A stretch of 50,831 bases of DNA from Sandaracinaceae bacterium. GTDB taxonomy: Bacteria; Myxococcota_A; Polyangia; Polyangiales; Sandaracinaceae. The DNA lies in the NCBI GenBank assembly GCA_019637095.1, contig JAHBWG010000072.1:1-50831 (forward strand). Direction: 5' to 3'. Positions 1-8,973 of this stretch are shown one piece after another; within the stretch, counting starts at the first letter, position 1; every line of letters begins with the position of its first letter. The position numbers and the translations under genes are program-made. Under the pieces are notes generated by a model, which saw only the letters and a list, made by a program, of their open reading frames with translations, had not been told where the DNA came from and did not search any database.

Positions 1-69
1 TGTAGAGGAGCCGGCCGACGATCAGCGGCGCGGTCCCCGCGTCAGCGCGATCCCCCGCACCGATTCGAT
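1..69 (-). other. Left window edge, possible gene fragment
   Basis: No gene is supported here. One minus-strand frame stays open to the window edge and reads DAGTAPLIVGRLLY near its end, which looks protein-like. It has no start codon I can justify. The sequence to the left would decide this. Confidence 0.2.
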
Positions 70-1335
70 TCAGAGCGCGTCGAGGCCGGACACCTCGAGG
101 AGCGCGAGGAGCACCGCGCCGAGGCCGTAGGGCAGGTCGTCCGCGCGCGGGACGCCGGCGTAGTATTCGTAGGTGCCCACCGTCGTCGGGCCGGAGATGT
201 CGCCGACGATCGGCCCCTCGCCTTCGTCGCGGATCGCGCCGACGACGCCGGCGAGCGCGGCGATCGCCGCGTCACGCGCGTCCTCGCCCAGCCACCCGTA
301 GCGGTACCCGCGCGCGAGGCCGGTGGCGAAGAGGGCCGTCGCGCTCGTCTCGAGGTAGGTCTCGCCCGGCCGGTTCAGCACGGTCCAGAAGCGGCCGGTC
401 GCCGGGTCCTGCGCGGCGATCACCGCGGCGCTCAGCCGCTCCGCGGCGCGCACGAGCGCGGCGGGCGGCGCCTCGCCGCGCACGCGGTGGATCCGCAGCA
501 GCTCGAACATCGCGAACAGGACCCAGCCGTTGCCGCGCGCCCAGAACGTGCCGGGCGTCTGATCGGACTCGAGCGGGTAGGCGTGCACCAGCCAGCCCGA
601 GGCCTCGTCTTGCATCGTGTCGGCGAAGATGGTCGCTTGCGTGCTCGCTTCCCCGATCCACGCCGGGTCGTTGGCGAGCTCGCCCCAACGCGCGAGCGGG
701 ACCGCCACCATCATCAGCGAGTCGAGCCACTGCCGCGGGCTGACGCGCCCGAAGCGACCGAGGTGGCCGACGCCGCCCTCCGCCGTGCGCGGCGCGTCGA
801 CGTAGTAGCCGAGCACGTCCTCGACGATCCGCAGCCAGCGCAGCTCCCCACGCTCGGCGAAGAGCGGGATCGCGGAGAGCATCGGCGGGCAGTGATCGCT
901 CCACGCGATGTCGTAGCCCGCTTCGACGTGGACGCCGAGCCAGTCCGCGGCGTAGTCGAGCAGCGCGGGGTCCTCGCTCACGCGCGCGAGCTCCGTCAGC
1001 GCGAACACGAGGACCGCGTCGACCCAGTCCCAGCCGAGGCGCGTGGCCGCGTGGCGGGCCATCCAGCGCTCGGCGATCGCCGACGCGAGCGCGATCGACG
1101 CCGAGCTCGGGTCGCGGCGCGCGCGCCAGCACGCGGCGTCCGGCGCCTGCCCCTCGACGCAGCGATCCGGGAACGCCTCGATGGGGCCCGGCGGCACGCC
1201 GCCGTCGCGGGCGCCGAGGCCTCCGTCGTCTCCCGCGTCGGCCGCGCCCGCATCCGGCGCGCGGCCCGCGTCGAGCGGCGCCGCGCCGTCGCACGCGGCG
1301 AGCGCGATCGCCAGCGCCGCGAGCGCCCGCCTCAC
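70..1335 (-). CDS. Lipoprotein glycoside hydrolase, GH105 (unsaturated rhamnogalacturonyl hydrolase-like)
   Basis: Predicted surface lipoprotein of 421 residues that should remove unsaturated uronic acids from pectin-like oligosaccharides, as GH88/GH105 enzymes do. The GTG at 1335 gives a signal ending in lipobox LAAC (Cys15), then an Asp-Ala-Gly-rich linker to about residue 50. Family marks follow: QWLDS around Asp205, WARGNGWV at 265-272 (the GH105 hallmark) and TYLETSATALF at 326-336. The length suits one (alpha/alpha)6 barrel plus linker. The start overlaps the stop of the upstream methyltransferase by 4 bases (GTGA), so the two are probably co-translated. The substrate is inferred; no pectinase or sugar transporter lies nearby. 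Confidence 0.85.
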   Translation of the reverse strand: MRRALAALAIALAACDGAAPLDAGRAPDAGAADAGDDGGLGARDGGVPPGPIEAFPDRCVEGQAPDAACWRARRDPSSASIALASAIAERWMARHAATRLGWDWVDAVLVFALTELARVSEDPALLDYAADWLGVHVEAGYDIAWSDHCPPMLSAIPLFAERGELRWLRIVEDVLGYYVDAPRTAEGGVGHLGRFGRVSPRQWLDSLMMVAVPLARWGELANDPAWIGEASTQATIFADTMQDEASGWLVHAYPLESDQTPGTFWARGNGWVLFAMFELLRIHRVRGEAPPAALVRAAERLSAAVIAAQDPATGRFWTVLNRPGETYLETSATALFATGLARGYRYGWLGEDARDAAIAALAGVVGAIRDEGEGPIVGDISGPTTVGTYEYYAGVPRADDLPYGLGAVLLALLEVSGLDAL

Positions 1336-2345
1336 GCGGGCCGCCGCGCGGTGAAGAGGTAGAGCTCCTCCGCGGGGAGGATCCGCTCGGGCGCGTCCGG
1401 CGCGAGGCCGGCGCCGCGCAGCGCCTCGAGCACAGCGTCGCGCTCGGGCAGCGGGCCGGCGCCGCGCACGCTGCCGAACCAGAGGTCCATCATGTTGTTC
1501 GCCAGCGTCCCACCGCGGCACGAGCTCGCGAGGAGGAGGACGCCCCCGGGTCGCACCCAGCGCGCCGCGCGCGCGATCACGTCCGCCCGCTCGGCGGGTG
1601 GGAAGTAGTAGATCAGGTTGAAGAGCGTCACGACGTCGAAGGTCGCCTCGAGCTCGAGTGATCGCAAGTCACCTTGCACGAGCCGCGCGCGGTCGGAGAC
1701 GCCCGCGCGACCGAGCTCGCGGCGCCCCTGCGCGACGAGCGCCTCGTCGAGCTCGACGCCGACGGCCTCGAGGCGCGGGCGCTGCGTCGCGGCGTTGCGC
1801 AGGTGCCGCGCGCTCCCGGCGCCGAGCTCGAGCAGCTTCGTCGGCGTCTCGATCGGCACCTGTCGCAGGATCGCCTCCTCGAGCGCGGGGGCGAGCATCT
1901 CGGCGACGCGGGCGACGAGGGCGGGGTCGAGCGCGTCGCTCGCCCGGCGCTCGCGCAGGTGGTCGAGGGCGCCGTACACCGCCGGGACGTGGATGCGCAC
2001 GAGCGCCTCCGCGAACGCGGCGAGCTCGGCGTGCGCAGGGTCGGCCATGTGCTTGGCGAGCCGGCCGGTGAGGCGGTAGCGATCGCCGTCCTCGGAGATC
2101 TCGCCGAGGAGACAGCCGTGGCGCAGCCAGGCGCGCAAGAGCTCGCGACCCTGGGGTCCGGCGTCGAGCGCCTCGGCGAGCTCGTCGAGGTCGCGCGGAC
2201 CGAGCCGCATCGCTTCGAGCACGCCGTGCTTCACCGCCGCGGCGAGCCACGCGGCGCGGTGGATCGGCGCGAGCAGGCGCATGGCGCCCACGTACGTGGG
2301 CGCGGCGGTGCCGCCGAGCATGGTGAGCATCGTCCGGAGCTTCAT
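1332..2345 (-). CDS. Class I SAM-dependent methyltransferase
   Basis: A 337-residue methyltransferase. The N-terminal 110 residues look like the helical winged-helix dimerisation part of O-methyltransferases. The Rossmann domain shows motif I LELGAGSAR (172-180), the acidic ELD ending strand 2 (198-200), GDL (225-227) and DVVTLFNLIYYF (237-248). A small-molecule substrate is likely, but the sequence does not show which one. It overlaps the downstream glycosidase gene by 4 bases. ATG at 2345 is the natural start. Only 24 bases separate it from the small basic protein gene upstream, so 2933 to 70 may be one transcript. Confidence 0.88.
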   Translation of the reverse strand: MKLRTMLTMLGGTAAPTYVGAMRLLAPIHRAAWLAAAVKHGVLEAMRLGPRDLDELAEALDAGPQGRELLRAWLRHGCLLGEISEDGDRYRLTGRLAKHMADPAHAELAAFAEALVRIHVPAVYGALDHLRERRASDALDPALVARVAEMLAPALEEAILRQVPIETPTKLLELGAGSARHLRNAATQRPRLEAVGVELDEALVAQGRRELGRAGVSDRARLVQGDLRSLELEATFDVVTLFNLIYYFPPAERADVIARAARWVRPGGVLLLASSCRGGTLANNMMDLWFGSVRGAGPLPERDAVLEALRGAGLAPDAPERILPAEELYLFTARRPA

Positions 2346-2369
2346 CGCGTGCCTCGAAGGGTCATGGTG

Positions 2370-2933
2370 TCAACGTCGCTTTCGTTTCTTCTTGCGTCGC
2401 CGCGCGTCGCCGGGGCGCGGCTGCGGCGCGCCCGCGGGGGTCTGGGCGCCCGCGGGGCTCTGGGCGCCCGCCGGCTCGGCGTGCGGCAGGTCGTTCGAGA
2501 GCTGCGGCGGCGCCTCGCGCACGGCGGCCTCGGACGTGTCGGCGTGGAGCACCTCGGCGACCACGCGCGTCGTCACGTCCTCGAGGTAGGTGCGCAGCGT
2601 CGCGCTGAGCGCCTCGAACTCCGGCCAGAGCGTCTCGTCGACGAAGCGCTTCGGCACCTTCGCCATGACCGTCGTGTAGCGCTGGCCCGAGTAGCGGTAC
2701 GGGTGGAGGTCGTAGCGGCGGAGCAGCGCCACGAACACCCGCCGCGACCACATGTCGGGCATCGAGAAGCGGTATTCCACCGGCGGGTCGGTCGCGCTCG
2801 CGGCGCGCAGGCGCTCGAGGATGCGCTCGCGCGCGTTCGCCGCCGCCGCGCGCTCCCCCTCGGACCCCGGTCGGCCGAAGAGCGCCTCGATCGCGCGGAG
2901 CTTCTCGATCAGCCGCGCCGTGTCGTGGTCCAT
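2370..2933 (-). CDS. Hypothetical protein, DUF2786-like N-terminus, basic tail
   Basis: I do not recognise a confirmed family. The 187-residue product starts with a helical segment (IEKLRAIEALF, then ANARERILERL) resembling the DUF2786 pattern, followed by a conserved-looking middle with many aromatic residues (RYDLHPYRYSGQRYTTVMAK). The last 45 residues are low complexity: three PAGAQ/PAGAP units, then a run of Arg and Lys (RRRKKKRKRR), suggesting nucleic-acid or ribosome contact. The gene is first in the minus-strand run leading to the methyltransferase and is divergent from the beta-glucosidase. Confidence 0.72.
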   Translation of the reverse strand: MDHDTARLIEKLRAIEALFGRPGSEGERAAAANARERILERLRAASATDPPVEYRFSMPDMWSRRVFVALLRRYDLHPYRYSGQRYTTVMAKVPKRFVDETLWPEFEALSATLRTYLEDVTTRVVAEVLHADTSEAAVREAPPQLSNDLPHAEPAGAQSPAGAQTPAGAPQPRPGDARRRKKKRKRR

Positions 2934-3006
2934 CGCCGCCGGAGCTTACCGCGTGCCGCCGCTTCGGCGCGCACACGCGAGGCGCGACTCGTTCTACCCT
3001 GCGCGC

Positions 3007-4302
3007 GTGACCGCGTTCCCCGCACGGTTCCTCTTCGGCTCGGCCACCTCGTCGCACCAGGTCGAGGGCGGCAATCACCACAACGACTGGTGGGACTGGG
3101 AGGCGCGTCCGGGCGCGATCGCCGACGGCGAGCGCTCGGGTGACGCGGCCGGCTGGTGGGCGGGCCGCGCCGAGGAGGACCTCGCGCGCGCCGCCGCGCT
3201 CGGCCAGAACGCGCACCGCATGAGCCTCGAGTGGAGCCGGCTCGAGCCCGAGCCGGGCCGCTTCGACCGCGCCGCGTTCGATCGCTACCGCGCGATCCTC
3301 GACGCGGCGCGCGCGCTCGGGCTCGAGGTCGCGCTCACGCTCAACCACTTCACGCTCCCCTCGTGGGCCGCCAAGCTCGGCGGCTGGACGCACCCGAACC
3401 TGCCGGCGCTGTTCGAGGGCTTCGCGGACCGCGCGGCGCGCGAGCTCGGCGATCGCGTCGCGCTCTGGGCCACGCTCAACGAGCCGAGCGTTCTCGCGTG
3501 GATGGCGTACGCGGGCGACCGCTGGCCTCCGGGCGAGAAGCGCCTTCCGTCTGCGTTCGTCGCGATGCGCCACATGCTCGAGGCGCACGCGCGCGGCTAC
3601 GAGGCGGTCCATCGCGTGCTCCCGCACGCGGAGGTCGGTCTCGTGCTCAACATGCCGTGGTTCGTCCCCGCCGACCCGTCGCGCCGCCTCGATCGCGTCG
3701 CGGCCTCCCTCCAGGACTGGGCGTTCAGCGGCGCGATGCTCCACGCGCTGCGCCACGGCGAGCTGCGCTTCCCGCTCTCGTGGACGCGCCGCCGCGCGCC
3801 CTCGCTCGCCGGACGGCTCGACTGGGTCGGCCTCAACTACTACGGCCGCTTCGACGTGCGCTTCGATCCGCGCGCCGCCGGCTCCGCGTTCGGACGCCAC
3901 GTACAGGAGCCGACGGTGAAGACGGAGCACAACGACTGGGGTCGCCCCTCGCCCGAAGGCATGGTCGCGCAGCTCGAGCGGCTCGCCGCGCTCGGGGTCC
4001 CGCTGTACGTGACCGAGAACGGGATGTTCGATCCCGACGACACGCGACGCCCGCGCTACCTCGTCGAGCACGTCGAGGCGCTCGAGCGCGCGATCGCGCG
4101 CGGGCTCGACGTCCGCGGCTACTTCGTCTGGTCGCTCGTCGACAACTTCGAGTGGGCGGAGGGCTGGTCGACGCCGTTCGGCTTGTACGCGCTCGACCGC
4201 GCGAGCGGCGCGCGCACGCCGCGTCGCAGCGCGGAGGTCTACGCCGCGATCTGCCGCGCGCGCGAGGTCCCCACGGCGCTGCGCACGGCGCGAGCGGACT
4301 GA
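3007..4302 (+). CDS. Family 1 beta-glucosidase
   Basis: A 431-residue GH1 enzyme, probably cytoplasmic because there is no signal peptide, hydrolysing beta-glucosides with retention of configuration. The acid/base Glu159 lies in ATLNEP and the nucleophile Glu337 in YVTENG. GSATSSHQVEG near the N-terminus is the family's glycone-binding Gln segment, and FVWSLVDNFEW near the C-terminus is the conserved sugar-binding loop. GTG at 3007 was chosen because FLFGSATSSHQ begins at about residue 8, as usual in GH1. Extending upstream would run into the promoter region of the divergent gene. Length is a little short of the 440-480 typical. Confidence 0.93.
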   Translation: MTAFPARFLFGSATSSHQVEGGNHHNDWWDWEARPGAIADGERSGDAAGWWAGRAEEDLARAAALGQNAHRMSLEWSRLEPEPGRFDRAAFDRYRAILDAARALGLEVALTLNHFTLPSWAAKLGGWTHPNLPALFEGFADRAARELGDRVALWATLNEPSVLAWMAYAGDRWPPGEKRLPSAFVAMRHMLEAHARGYEAVHRVLPHAEVGLVLNMPWFVPADPSRRLDRVAASLQDWAFSGAMLHALRHGELRFPLSWTRRRAPSLAGRLDWVGLNYYGRFDVRFDPRAAGSAFGRHVQEPTVKTEHNDWGRPSPEGMVAQLERLAALGVPLYVTENGMFDPDDTRRPRYLVEHVEALERAIARGLDVRGYFVWSLVDNFEWAEGWSTPFGLYALDRASGARTPRRSAEVYAAICRAREVPTALRTARAD

Positions 4303-4398
4303 TACAGCGGACGTTTCCGGTTCCACGGTCGGAATTCGGGATCAGGGCGTTTACGGCCAGGTTCCGGCTGCCGGGGTTCTCCCTTACGCTCGGGGGCG

Positions 4399-4995
4399 AT
4401 GAGCGCTCGGGAAGTGATCGAGCTTTCGGAAGCCTACGTGGAGGTCGAGGCCCGGCCCGGGTATCTCTTCGTCGTCGAGACCGGACAGCTCACGCGGCTG
4501 AGCGAGGTGAAGCGCTACACCGCGCGCCTCGACGCGATCGCGCGACGGCTCGAGCGCACCAAGGCGCTCATCGACGCGCGCGGCGAGGTGGGCGATCCGC
4601 CCGCGGACGTGCGCGAGGCGATGTGGTCGTGGCTCACCTCGTCGGAGCGTGCGTTCGACAGCATCGCGTTCGTGCTCGCGACGGAGATGGCGGTCGCGCG
4701 CGTGAACATGATCGCGCTCTCGCGCCGCGCGCCGCTGCGCGCGTTCGACGCCGTGCAGGCGGCGCAGCGTTGGCTCCTGCGGGACCCGAAGCTCAGCGGC
4801 AACCTCACCGAGCCACGGATCTCGAGCTCCTCGCCGCCGCCGCCCTCGTCGAGCGTCCCGCCGGCGCCGCCTCCGCTCTCGGAGGTCCGCCGCTCTGCCC
4901 GGCCGAGCCCGAGCGTGTACCGCTCGACGGACGCGCCCTCCGACCACGTCCCGCGCCCCGGCGATCGACGCGGTGGGGGCTCGCAGTCCGCCTGA
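4399..4995 (+). CDS. Hypothetical protein, possible STAS/SpoIIAA-like fold, Ser/Pro-rich tail
   Basis: A 198-residue protein without signal peptide. Residues 10-130 (VEVEARPGYLFVVETG, then KALIDARGEV) have the strand-helix pattern of SpoIIAA/STAS-like domains, which bind partner proteins and often take part in signalling. This is a weak resemblance. The last 60 residues are rich in Ser and Pro and look disordered. It stands 21 bases before the thioredoxin gene and may be co-transcribed with thioredoxin and the EVE protein. The 96-base gap upstream holds no clear promoter motif. Confidence 0.7.
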   Translation: MSAREVIELSEAYVEVEARPGYLFVVETGQLTRLSEVKRYTARLDAIARRLERTKALIDARGEVGDPPADVREAMWSWLTSSERAFDSIAFVLATEMAVARVNMIALSRRAPLRAFDAVQAAQRWLLRDPKLSGNLTEPRISSSSPPPPSSSVPPAPPPLSEVRRSARPSPSVYRSTDAPSDHVPRPGDRRGGGSQSA

Positions 4996-5016
4996 GCGCG
5001 CGCTAGATCCCGCCGC

Positions 5017-5397
5017 ATGGGCTTCTTCGGCAAGTTGCTCGGGCTGACCCCCGAGAAGAACCCGCTCCACGTCGACGACGCGAACTTCCAGGAGGAGGTC
5101 GTGCGCTCGAAGGTCCCCGTCATCCTCGACGTGTGGGGCCCGAACTGCCAGCCGTGCAAGCAGCTCGAGCCGGTCATCAAGTCGCTCGCCGCGACCTACG
5201 ACGGGCGCGTCAAGGTGTGCGAGATGAGCACCATGCTCGGCCCGCGGGCCGCGGCGGGGCTGCGCATCAAGGGCACGCCGACGGTCGTCTACTTCAAGGG
5301 CGGCCGCGAGGTCGAGCGCATCGTCGGCATGCGCAGCAGCCTCTACCACGAGGAGACGATCGCGGACGTGTTCGGCATCCCCAAGGAGCCCGCCTGA
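5017..5397 (+). CDS. Thioredoxin-like protein
   Basis: A 126-residue single-domain thioredoxin fold, cytoplasmic. The redox site is CQPC (in WGPNCQPCKQ), with Gln-Pro in place of the usual Gly-Pro. This changes the predicted redox potential but keeps both cysteines. The cis-proline motif is KGTPTVVYF. About 20 extra residues precede the domain (GFFGKLLGLTPEKNP). Its stop overlaps the start of the EVE gene by one base (TGATG), implying translational coupling. Confidence 0.9.
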   Translation: MGFFGKLLGLTPEKNPLHVDDANFQEEVVRSKVPVILDVWGPNCQPCKQLEPVIKSLAATYDGRVKVCEMSTMLGPRAAAGLRIKGTPTVVYFKGGREVERIVGMRSSLYHEETIADVFGIPKEPA

Positions 5398-5885
5398 TGG
5401 CGCGGCGCGCGCGCGCGTACTGGCTGTTCAAGAGCGAGCCCGACGTCTACTCCATCGACGATCTCGCGCGCGACCGCCGCACGATGTGGGACGGCGTGCG
5501 CAACTACCAGGCGCGCAACCTCATGCGCGACTCCATGGCGGTCGGCGACCTCGGCTTCTTCTACCACTCGAACGCGAGCCCCCCGGGCGTCGCAGGCATC
5601 GTGCGCGTGTGCTCGGCGCCCTACGCCGATCCGTCCCAGTTCGATCCGGCCAGCGACTACCACGACCCGACCTCGCGCGTGGACGAGCCGCGCTGGATGC
5701 TCGTCGACGTCGAGCACGTCGAGACGTTCGACGCTCCCGTCACGCTCGACACGCTCAAGGCGCGCGCCGCCGAGCTCGAAGGGCTGATGGTCATCGCGCG
5801 CGGCAGCCGCCTGAGCGTGCAGCCCGTCGAGCGCGCCCACTTCGTGAAGATCGCGAAGTGGGCCGGCGCGCGCACCAAGGTCTGA
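5397..5885 (+). CDS. EVE domain protein
   Basis: A 162-residue stand-alone EVE domain, a PUA-like fold related to YTH readers and known or predicted to bind modified nucleic-acid bases. Diagnostic segments are YWLFKSEPDVYSIDDL, WDGVRNYQARN and GDLGFFYHSN, with DPRW-like DEPRWMLVDV in the middle. ATG at 5397 overlaps the thioredoxin stop. No restriction or modification gene is nearby, so a housekeeping RNA or DNA role is as likely as defence. It converges with the metallophosphoesterase gene with only 3 bases between. Confidence 0.92.
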   Translation: MARRARAYWLFKSEPDVYSIDDLARDRRTMWDGVRNYQARNLMRDSMAVGDLGFFYHSNASPPGVAGIVRVCSAPYADPSQFDPASDYHDPTSRVDEPRWMLVDVEHVETFDAPVTLDTLKARAAELEGLMVIARGSRLSVQPVERAHFVKIAKWAGARTKV

Positions 5886-5888
5886 CGC

Positions 5889-7571
5889 TCACTCGATCGA
5901 CGCCGCGTCGCGCGTCGCCGAGCGGATCGCCGGCTCGGCGCGCGGCTGCTCGCCGAGCCACAGCGCGCGCTCGTCGTCGAGGAGCCAGTGGACGCGCAAG
6001 AGGCTCCGCGGCGCGCAGTCGATCACACGCACGCGCACCTCGTCGGCTCCGGCGCGCTCGACCGGGAGCGGCGCCTCGAGCCCGGTGCCGAGGTCGGTGA
6101 CGCTCCCGAACGCGGTGGCCGCGCGCGCGCCGAGCCCGCGCACGATCAGCGCCGCGCGCTCGGCCTGGTAGCGGTTCATCAGCGCGGCGCGCCCGAAGGG
6201 CGCCGCCTGCCGGCCGCCGACGCGCACCGCCTCGGCGACCGTGCGCGGGCTCGCCCCGAAGAGCGCGTAGCGCGTCGCCTCGGACGGATCGATCGCGATC
6301 TCCGCCGGCACCGCGCGTTCGTGCTCGCCCTGCCGCAGCCGCGCGCCCGGCGGCCCGTGCACCGTCTCGACGTACGGCTGCGCCCCGCCCGCGAAGCGCA
6401 CGCGCCGCGTGACGACCGCGTCGAAGCGCGCCGCGTCGCTCCCCTCGAAGAGCTCGTGCACCGCCTCGTTCGCCAGCAGGCGCGGCCCCGGCTCCACGGC
6501 GGACTCGCGATCGACGGGCATCGGGATCCAGCGCGCGCGCCGCCGCAGCGCCGACACCATCGGCCGCCGCGCGATCGACTCGGACACGTGCCGCCACCCG
6601 AACGCGATCTGCTCGACCTCGATCCAGTCGTGCTCGAGCTCCAGCACGTTGAACGACGGCCAGAGGCGCGCCGCGTCCTGCCCTTCGGGGCTCCACGTCT
6701 GCGCCGTGCCCGCGCTGCCGGCCGACACGATCAGCACGTCGCCGTGGCCGGGGCGCGTGCCCGACAGGAGCCGGCTCGTCGCGTAGTGCTTGTGGCCGTG
6801 GAGCACGATCACCGGCCGCCCCATCGCCTGCAGCGTCGAGAGCGCCGTGCCCGCGCCGAGGGCGGTCATGAACAGCTCCTCCCGATCGCCGTTCGCGAGC
6901 AAGCGCGGCAGCCCGTTCTCCACGAGCCAGCGCACGGGGCCTGGCGAGCGCACCTCGATCGGCCCGAGGTCGGTGAGCGGCGTCGGCACGAGGTGGTGGT
7001 GCAGCAGGAACAGCACCGGCCACGTCGGCTCGTGCCCATCGACGATCGACGCCGCGCGCAAGATGTCTTCCTGCCGCATCGCGCCGCCGGCCCCGATCGC
7101 CCCCTCGGGCAGGTGGTTCGAGTCGTACGCGATGATCCAGAGCGGCAGCCCGTGCACCTCGTGCGGCACCACCTCGGCCAAGCACGGACGGCCGCCGCCG
7201 AGGACCCACGCGCGCCCGCGCAGCGCCGCGCGCAGCGCCTCGAAGAGCCCCTCGTCGTGCGGCAGGAAGAGCCCGGCGCGCCGCCGATCGTGGTTGCCTG
7301 GCACGATCACGGTCGGCACCCGAGCGCCGAGCGCCTCGTGCATTCCGTCGAGCAGCGCGCCGAACGCCCGCGTCGCCGCCGCCTTGGGCAGCGTCGAGGA
7401 GTCGAACACGTCGCCGGTCAGGCAGACCAGCGACGCCTCCGTCCCGCGCCGCCGCCGCTCCTGCGCGAGCGCGCCGACGAGGCTCTCGAAGATCGTCGCC
7501 TGCTCCGCGGGGTGCCCGAAGAGATGCAGGTCCGAGAGGTGGACGATCCACCGCCGAGGTCCGAACGTCAT
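5889..7571 (-). CDS. Calcineurin-like metallophosphoesterase
   Basis: A 560-residue protein with an N-terminal metallophosphoesterase domain (residues 8-270) and about 290 extra C-terminal residues I cannot assign. All metal-binding motifs are present: SDLH (Asp14, His16), GDVFD (Asp54), GNHD (92-95), HHH (191-193) and GHKH (259-262). No signal peptide, so probably cytoplasmic; the substrate is unknown. The C-terminal half contains mixed beta segments and may be a regulatory or binding domain. It is divergent from nothing and ends 3 bases from the EVE gene. Confidence 0.88.
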   Translation of the reverse strand: MTFGPRRWIVHLSDLHLFGHPAEQATIFESLVGALAQERRRRGTEASLVCLTGDVFDSSTLPKAAATRAFGALLDGMHEALGARVPTVIVPGNHDRRRAGLFLPHDEGLFEALRAALRGRAWVLGGGRPCLAEVVPHEVHGLPLWIIAYDSNHLPEGAIGAGGAMRQEDILRAASIVDGHEPTWPVLFLLHHHLVPTPLTDLGPIEVRSPGPVRWLVENGLPRLLANGDREELFMTALGAGTALSTLQAMGRPVIVLHGHKHYATSRLLSGTRPGHGDVLIVSAGSAGTAQTWSPEGQDAARLWPSFNVLELEHDWIEVEQIAFGWRHVSESIARRPMVSALRRRARWIPMPVDRESAVEPGPRLLANEAVHELFEGSDAARFDAVVTRRVRFAGGAQPYVETVHGPPGARLRQGEHERAVPAEIAIDPSEATRYALFGASPRTVAEAVRVGGRQAAPFGRAALMNRYQAERAALIVRGLGARAATAFGSVTDLGTGLEAPLPVERAGADEVRVRVIDCAPRSLLRVHWLLDDERALWLGEQPRAEPAIRSATRDAASIE

Positions 7572-7701
7572 GCGCGTCGCGCGCAGGTGTGCCGCAGCGA
7601 TGGATCGCCCCCGTGACGCCCGCCGATCGACTCCGTGTCAGCCATGCGTGAGAGCGCCAGGAGCGTCGACGCTCGGCGCCGCGCGACGTCCGAGCCGACA
7701 T

Positions 7702-8190
7702 TCAACGCACGCCGGCGGAGAGCCGGACCTGTTCGAATGGGCCGCGGATGGCGTCCATCGCGGCGACGAGGTCGGCGTAGGGCACCATCGGGTCGGCGCT
7801 CAGCGTGACGGCGCGCTCGCGCGGGTGGGCGGTGCGCGCGCGGGCGAGGGCGACGCCGAGCGCGGCGAAGTCGTAGGCGCCGTCGGGTGCCCGCGGGACG
7901 GTGGCGTGCCGTCCGCTGCGGCCCGCGAGGACGAGGCCGGTGTCGGTGACCGTCACGCTGAGCGCCTCGCCGGGGACGCTCCCGCAGCGCGCGCCGGGAC
8001 AGAGCGGCGGGAGCTCCGTCTGGACCTCGGCGATCGCGATCGTCGCGGCGCTGGTCGCGAGCAGGAACAGCATCAGGTTCACGACGACGTCGAGCAGCGG
8101 GACGACGTTGAGCTCCCCGGGGGTCTCGGAGGGGTCCGCGTCGAGGGAGCGGGTGGCGCGACGGATGGCGAGGCGCTGGCGCGGCGTCAT
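7702..8190 (-). CDS. ExbD/TolR family biopolymer transport protein
   Basis: A 162-residue ExbD/TolR: short cytoplasmic tail, one membrane segment (about 31-52, LLDVVVNLMLFLLAT) and a periplasmic domain. Asp34 in PLLDVV is the conserved intramembrane proton-path residue. ExbD works only with an ExbB/TolQ partner, which would power TonB- or Tol-type envelope processes. None is next to it, so the partner must be encoded elsewhere. The periplasmic part contains CPGARCG, a likely disulfide. ATG at 8190 is selected because upstream codons run into the divergent gene. Confidence 0.86.
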   Translation of the reverse strand: MTPRQRLAIRRATRSLDADPSETPGELNVVPLLDVVVNLMLFLLATSAATIAIAEVQTELPPLCPGARCGSVPGEALSVTVTDTGLVLAGRSGRHATVPRAPDGAYDFAALGVALARARTAHPRERAVTLSADPMVPYADLVAAMDAIRGPFEQVRLSAGVR

Positions 8191-8238
8191 GCGCTCTGGG
8201 ACACCCGAGCGCGGCCCCGGTTCCGGTATCCTGCGCGG

Positions 8239-8973
8239 GTGAGAGTCGCCCTCCTCGCGCTCGCCTTCGCGCTCGTCGCTCCCCCCGCGCTCGCCCAGGA
8301 CGACGGAGAGCCGCCGCCGCTCCACGCGCGCCCGACGTCCGGTGAGGCCTCGCTCTTCTCCGGCCGCACCCTCGGCGTCGGCGAGACGATGGTCGCCGGC
8401 GGCGTCGGCTGGCCGGGCCTGTTCGCGATGTTCCAGCACGCGGTCACGTCGAGCTTCAACCTCGGCGCGCGCGCGGGGCTGACCTACGGCTCGCCGATGA
8501 TGGCGCTCGTGCCCGCCGTCGGCGCGGAGCTCGGGGCGCCGATCCGCATCCACCTCTACGGCGAGGGCGACGTGGACCTCGCGGCGTACCTCGAGCCCGT
8601 GCTCGCGCTCTCGGAGGGGGCCGCCGCGGGCGAGCTCGGCACGGTCTACGCGGGTGACCTCGGCTGGAGCTCGCGGCTCGAGCTCGGCGCGGTGCTCGGT
8701 CTACGAGTGCAAGAGCGCTTGACGCTGCTCGCCGGCGCCGGGGGCCACGTCGGCTTCGTCCACGTGCCGGCCGCGGGGGACCCGACGGTGGTCGGCGCGG
8801 CGCTCGCGCGCTTCGGGATCGAGGGGCTGATCTCGCGAGACACGATGCTCTTCGCCGTGATCGACGGAGGCATCGGCTTCGCCGCCGATCGGGGCCCGGG
8901 GGCGCCGGTCTTCGACGCGGGGCTCGTCTCGGGCCTCTTCCGCGTCGCGCTCGGGCTCGGGTACCTGCTGTGA
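8239..8973 (+). CDS. Putative outer-membrane beta-barrel protein
   Basis: A 244-residue exported protein. GTG at 8239 gives a clean signal peptide (VRVALLALAFALVAPPALA, cleavage before QDD). The mature part alternates Gly/aromatic strands (SFNLGARAGLTYG, LTLLAGAGGHVGF) and ends in GLGYLL, as small barrels do. No named family is recognised. It is the first of three overlapping genes: its stop overlaps the GT2 start by 4 bases. A glycosyltransferase placed directly behind an envelope protein suggests a surface glycan role, but that is inference. Confidence 0.75.
   Translation: MRVALLALAFALVAPPALAQDDGEPPPLHARPTSGEASLFSGRTLGVGETMVAGGVGWPGLFAMFQHAVTSSFNLGARAGLTYGSPMMALVPAVGAELGAPIRIHLYGEGDVDLAAYLEPVLALSEGAAAGELGTVYAGDLGWSSRLELGAVLGLRVQERLTLLAGAGGHVGFVHVPAAGDPTVVGAALARFGIEGLISRDTMLFAVIDGGIGFAADRGPGAPVFDAGLVSGLFRVALGLGYLL

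Noticed and set aside
2362-4326. A 654-codon minus-strand frame opposite the beta-glucosidase
   Set aside because: GH1 catalytic motifs on the plus strand are decisive; the minus translation is a shadow.
5397-5885. EVE protein as part of a defence island
   Set aside because: No restriction, nuclease, helicase or other defence gene is near; the neighbours are thioredoxin and a phosphoesterase.
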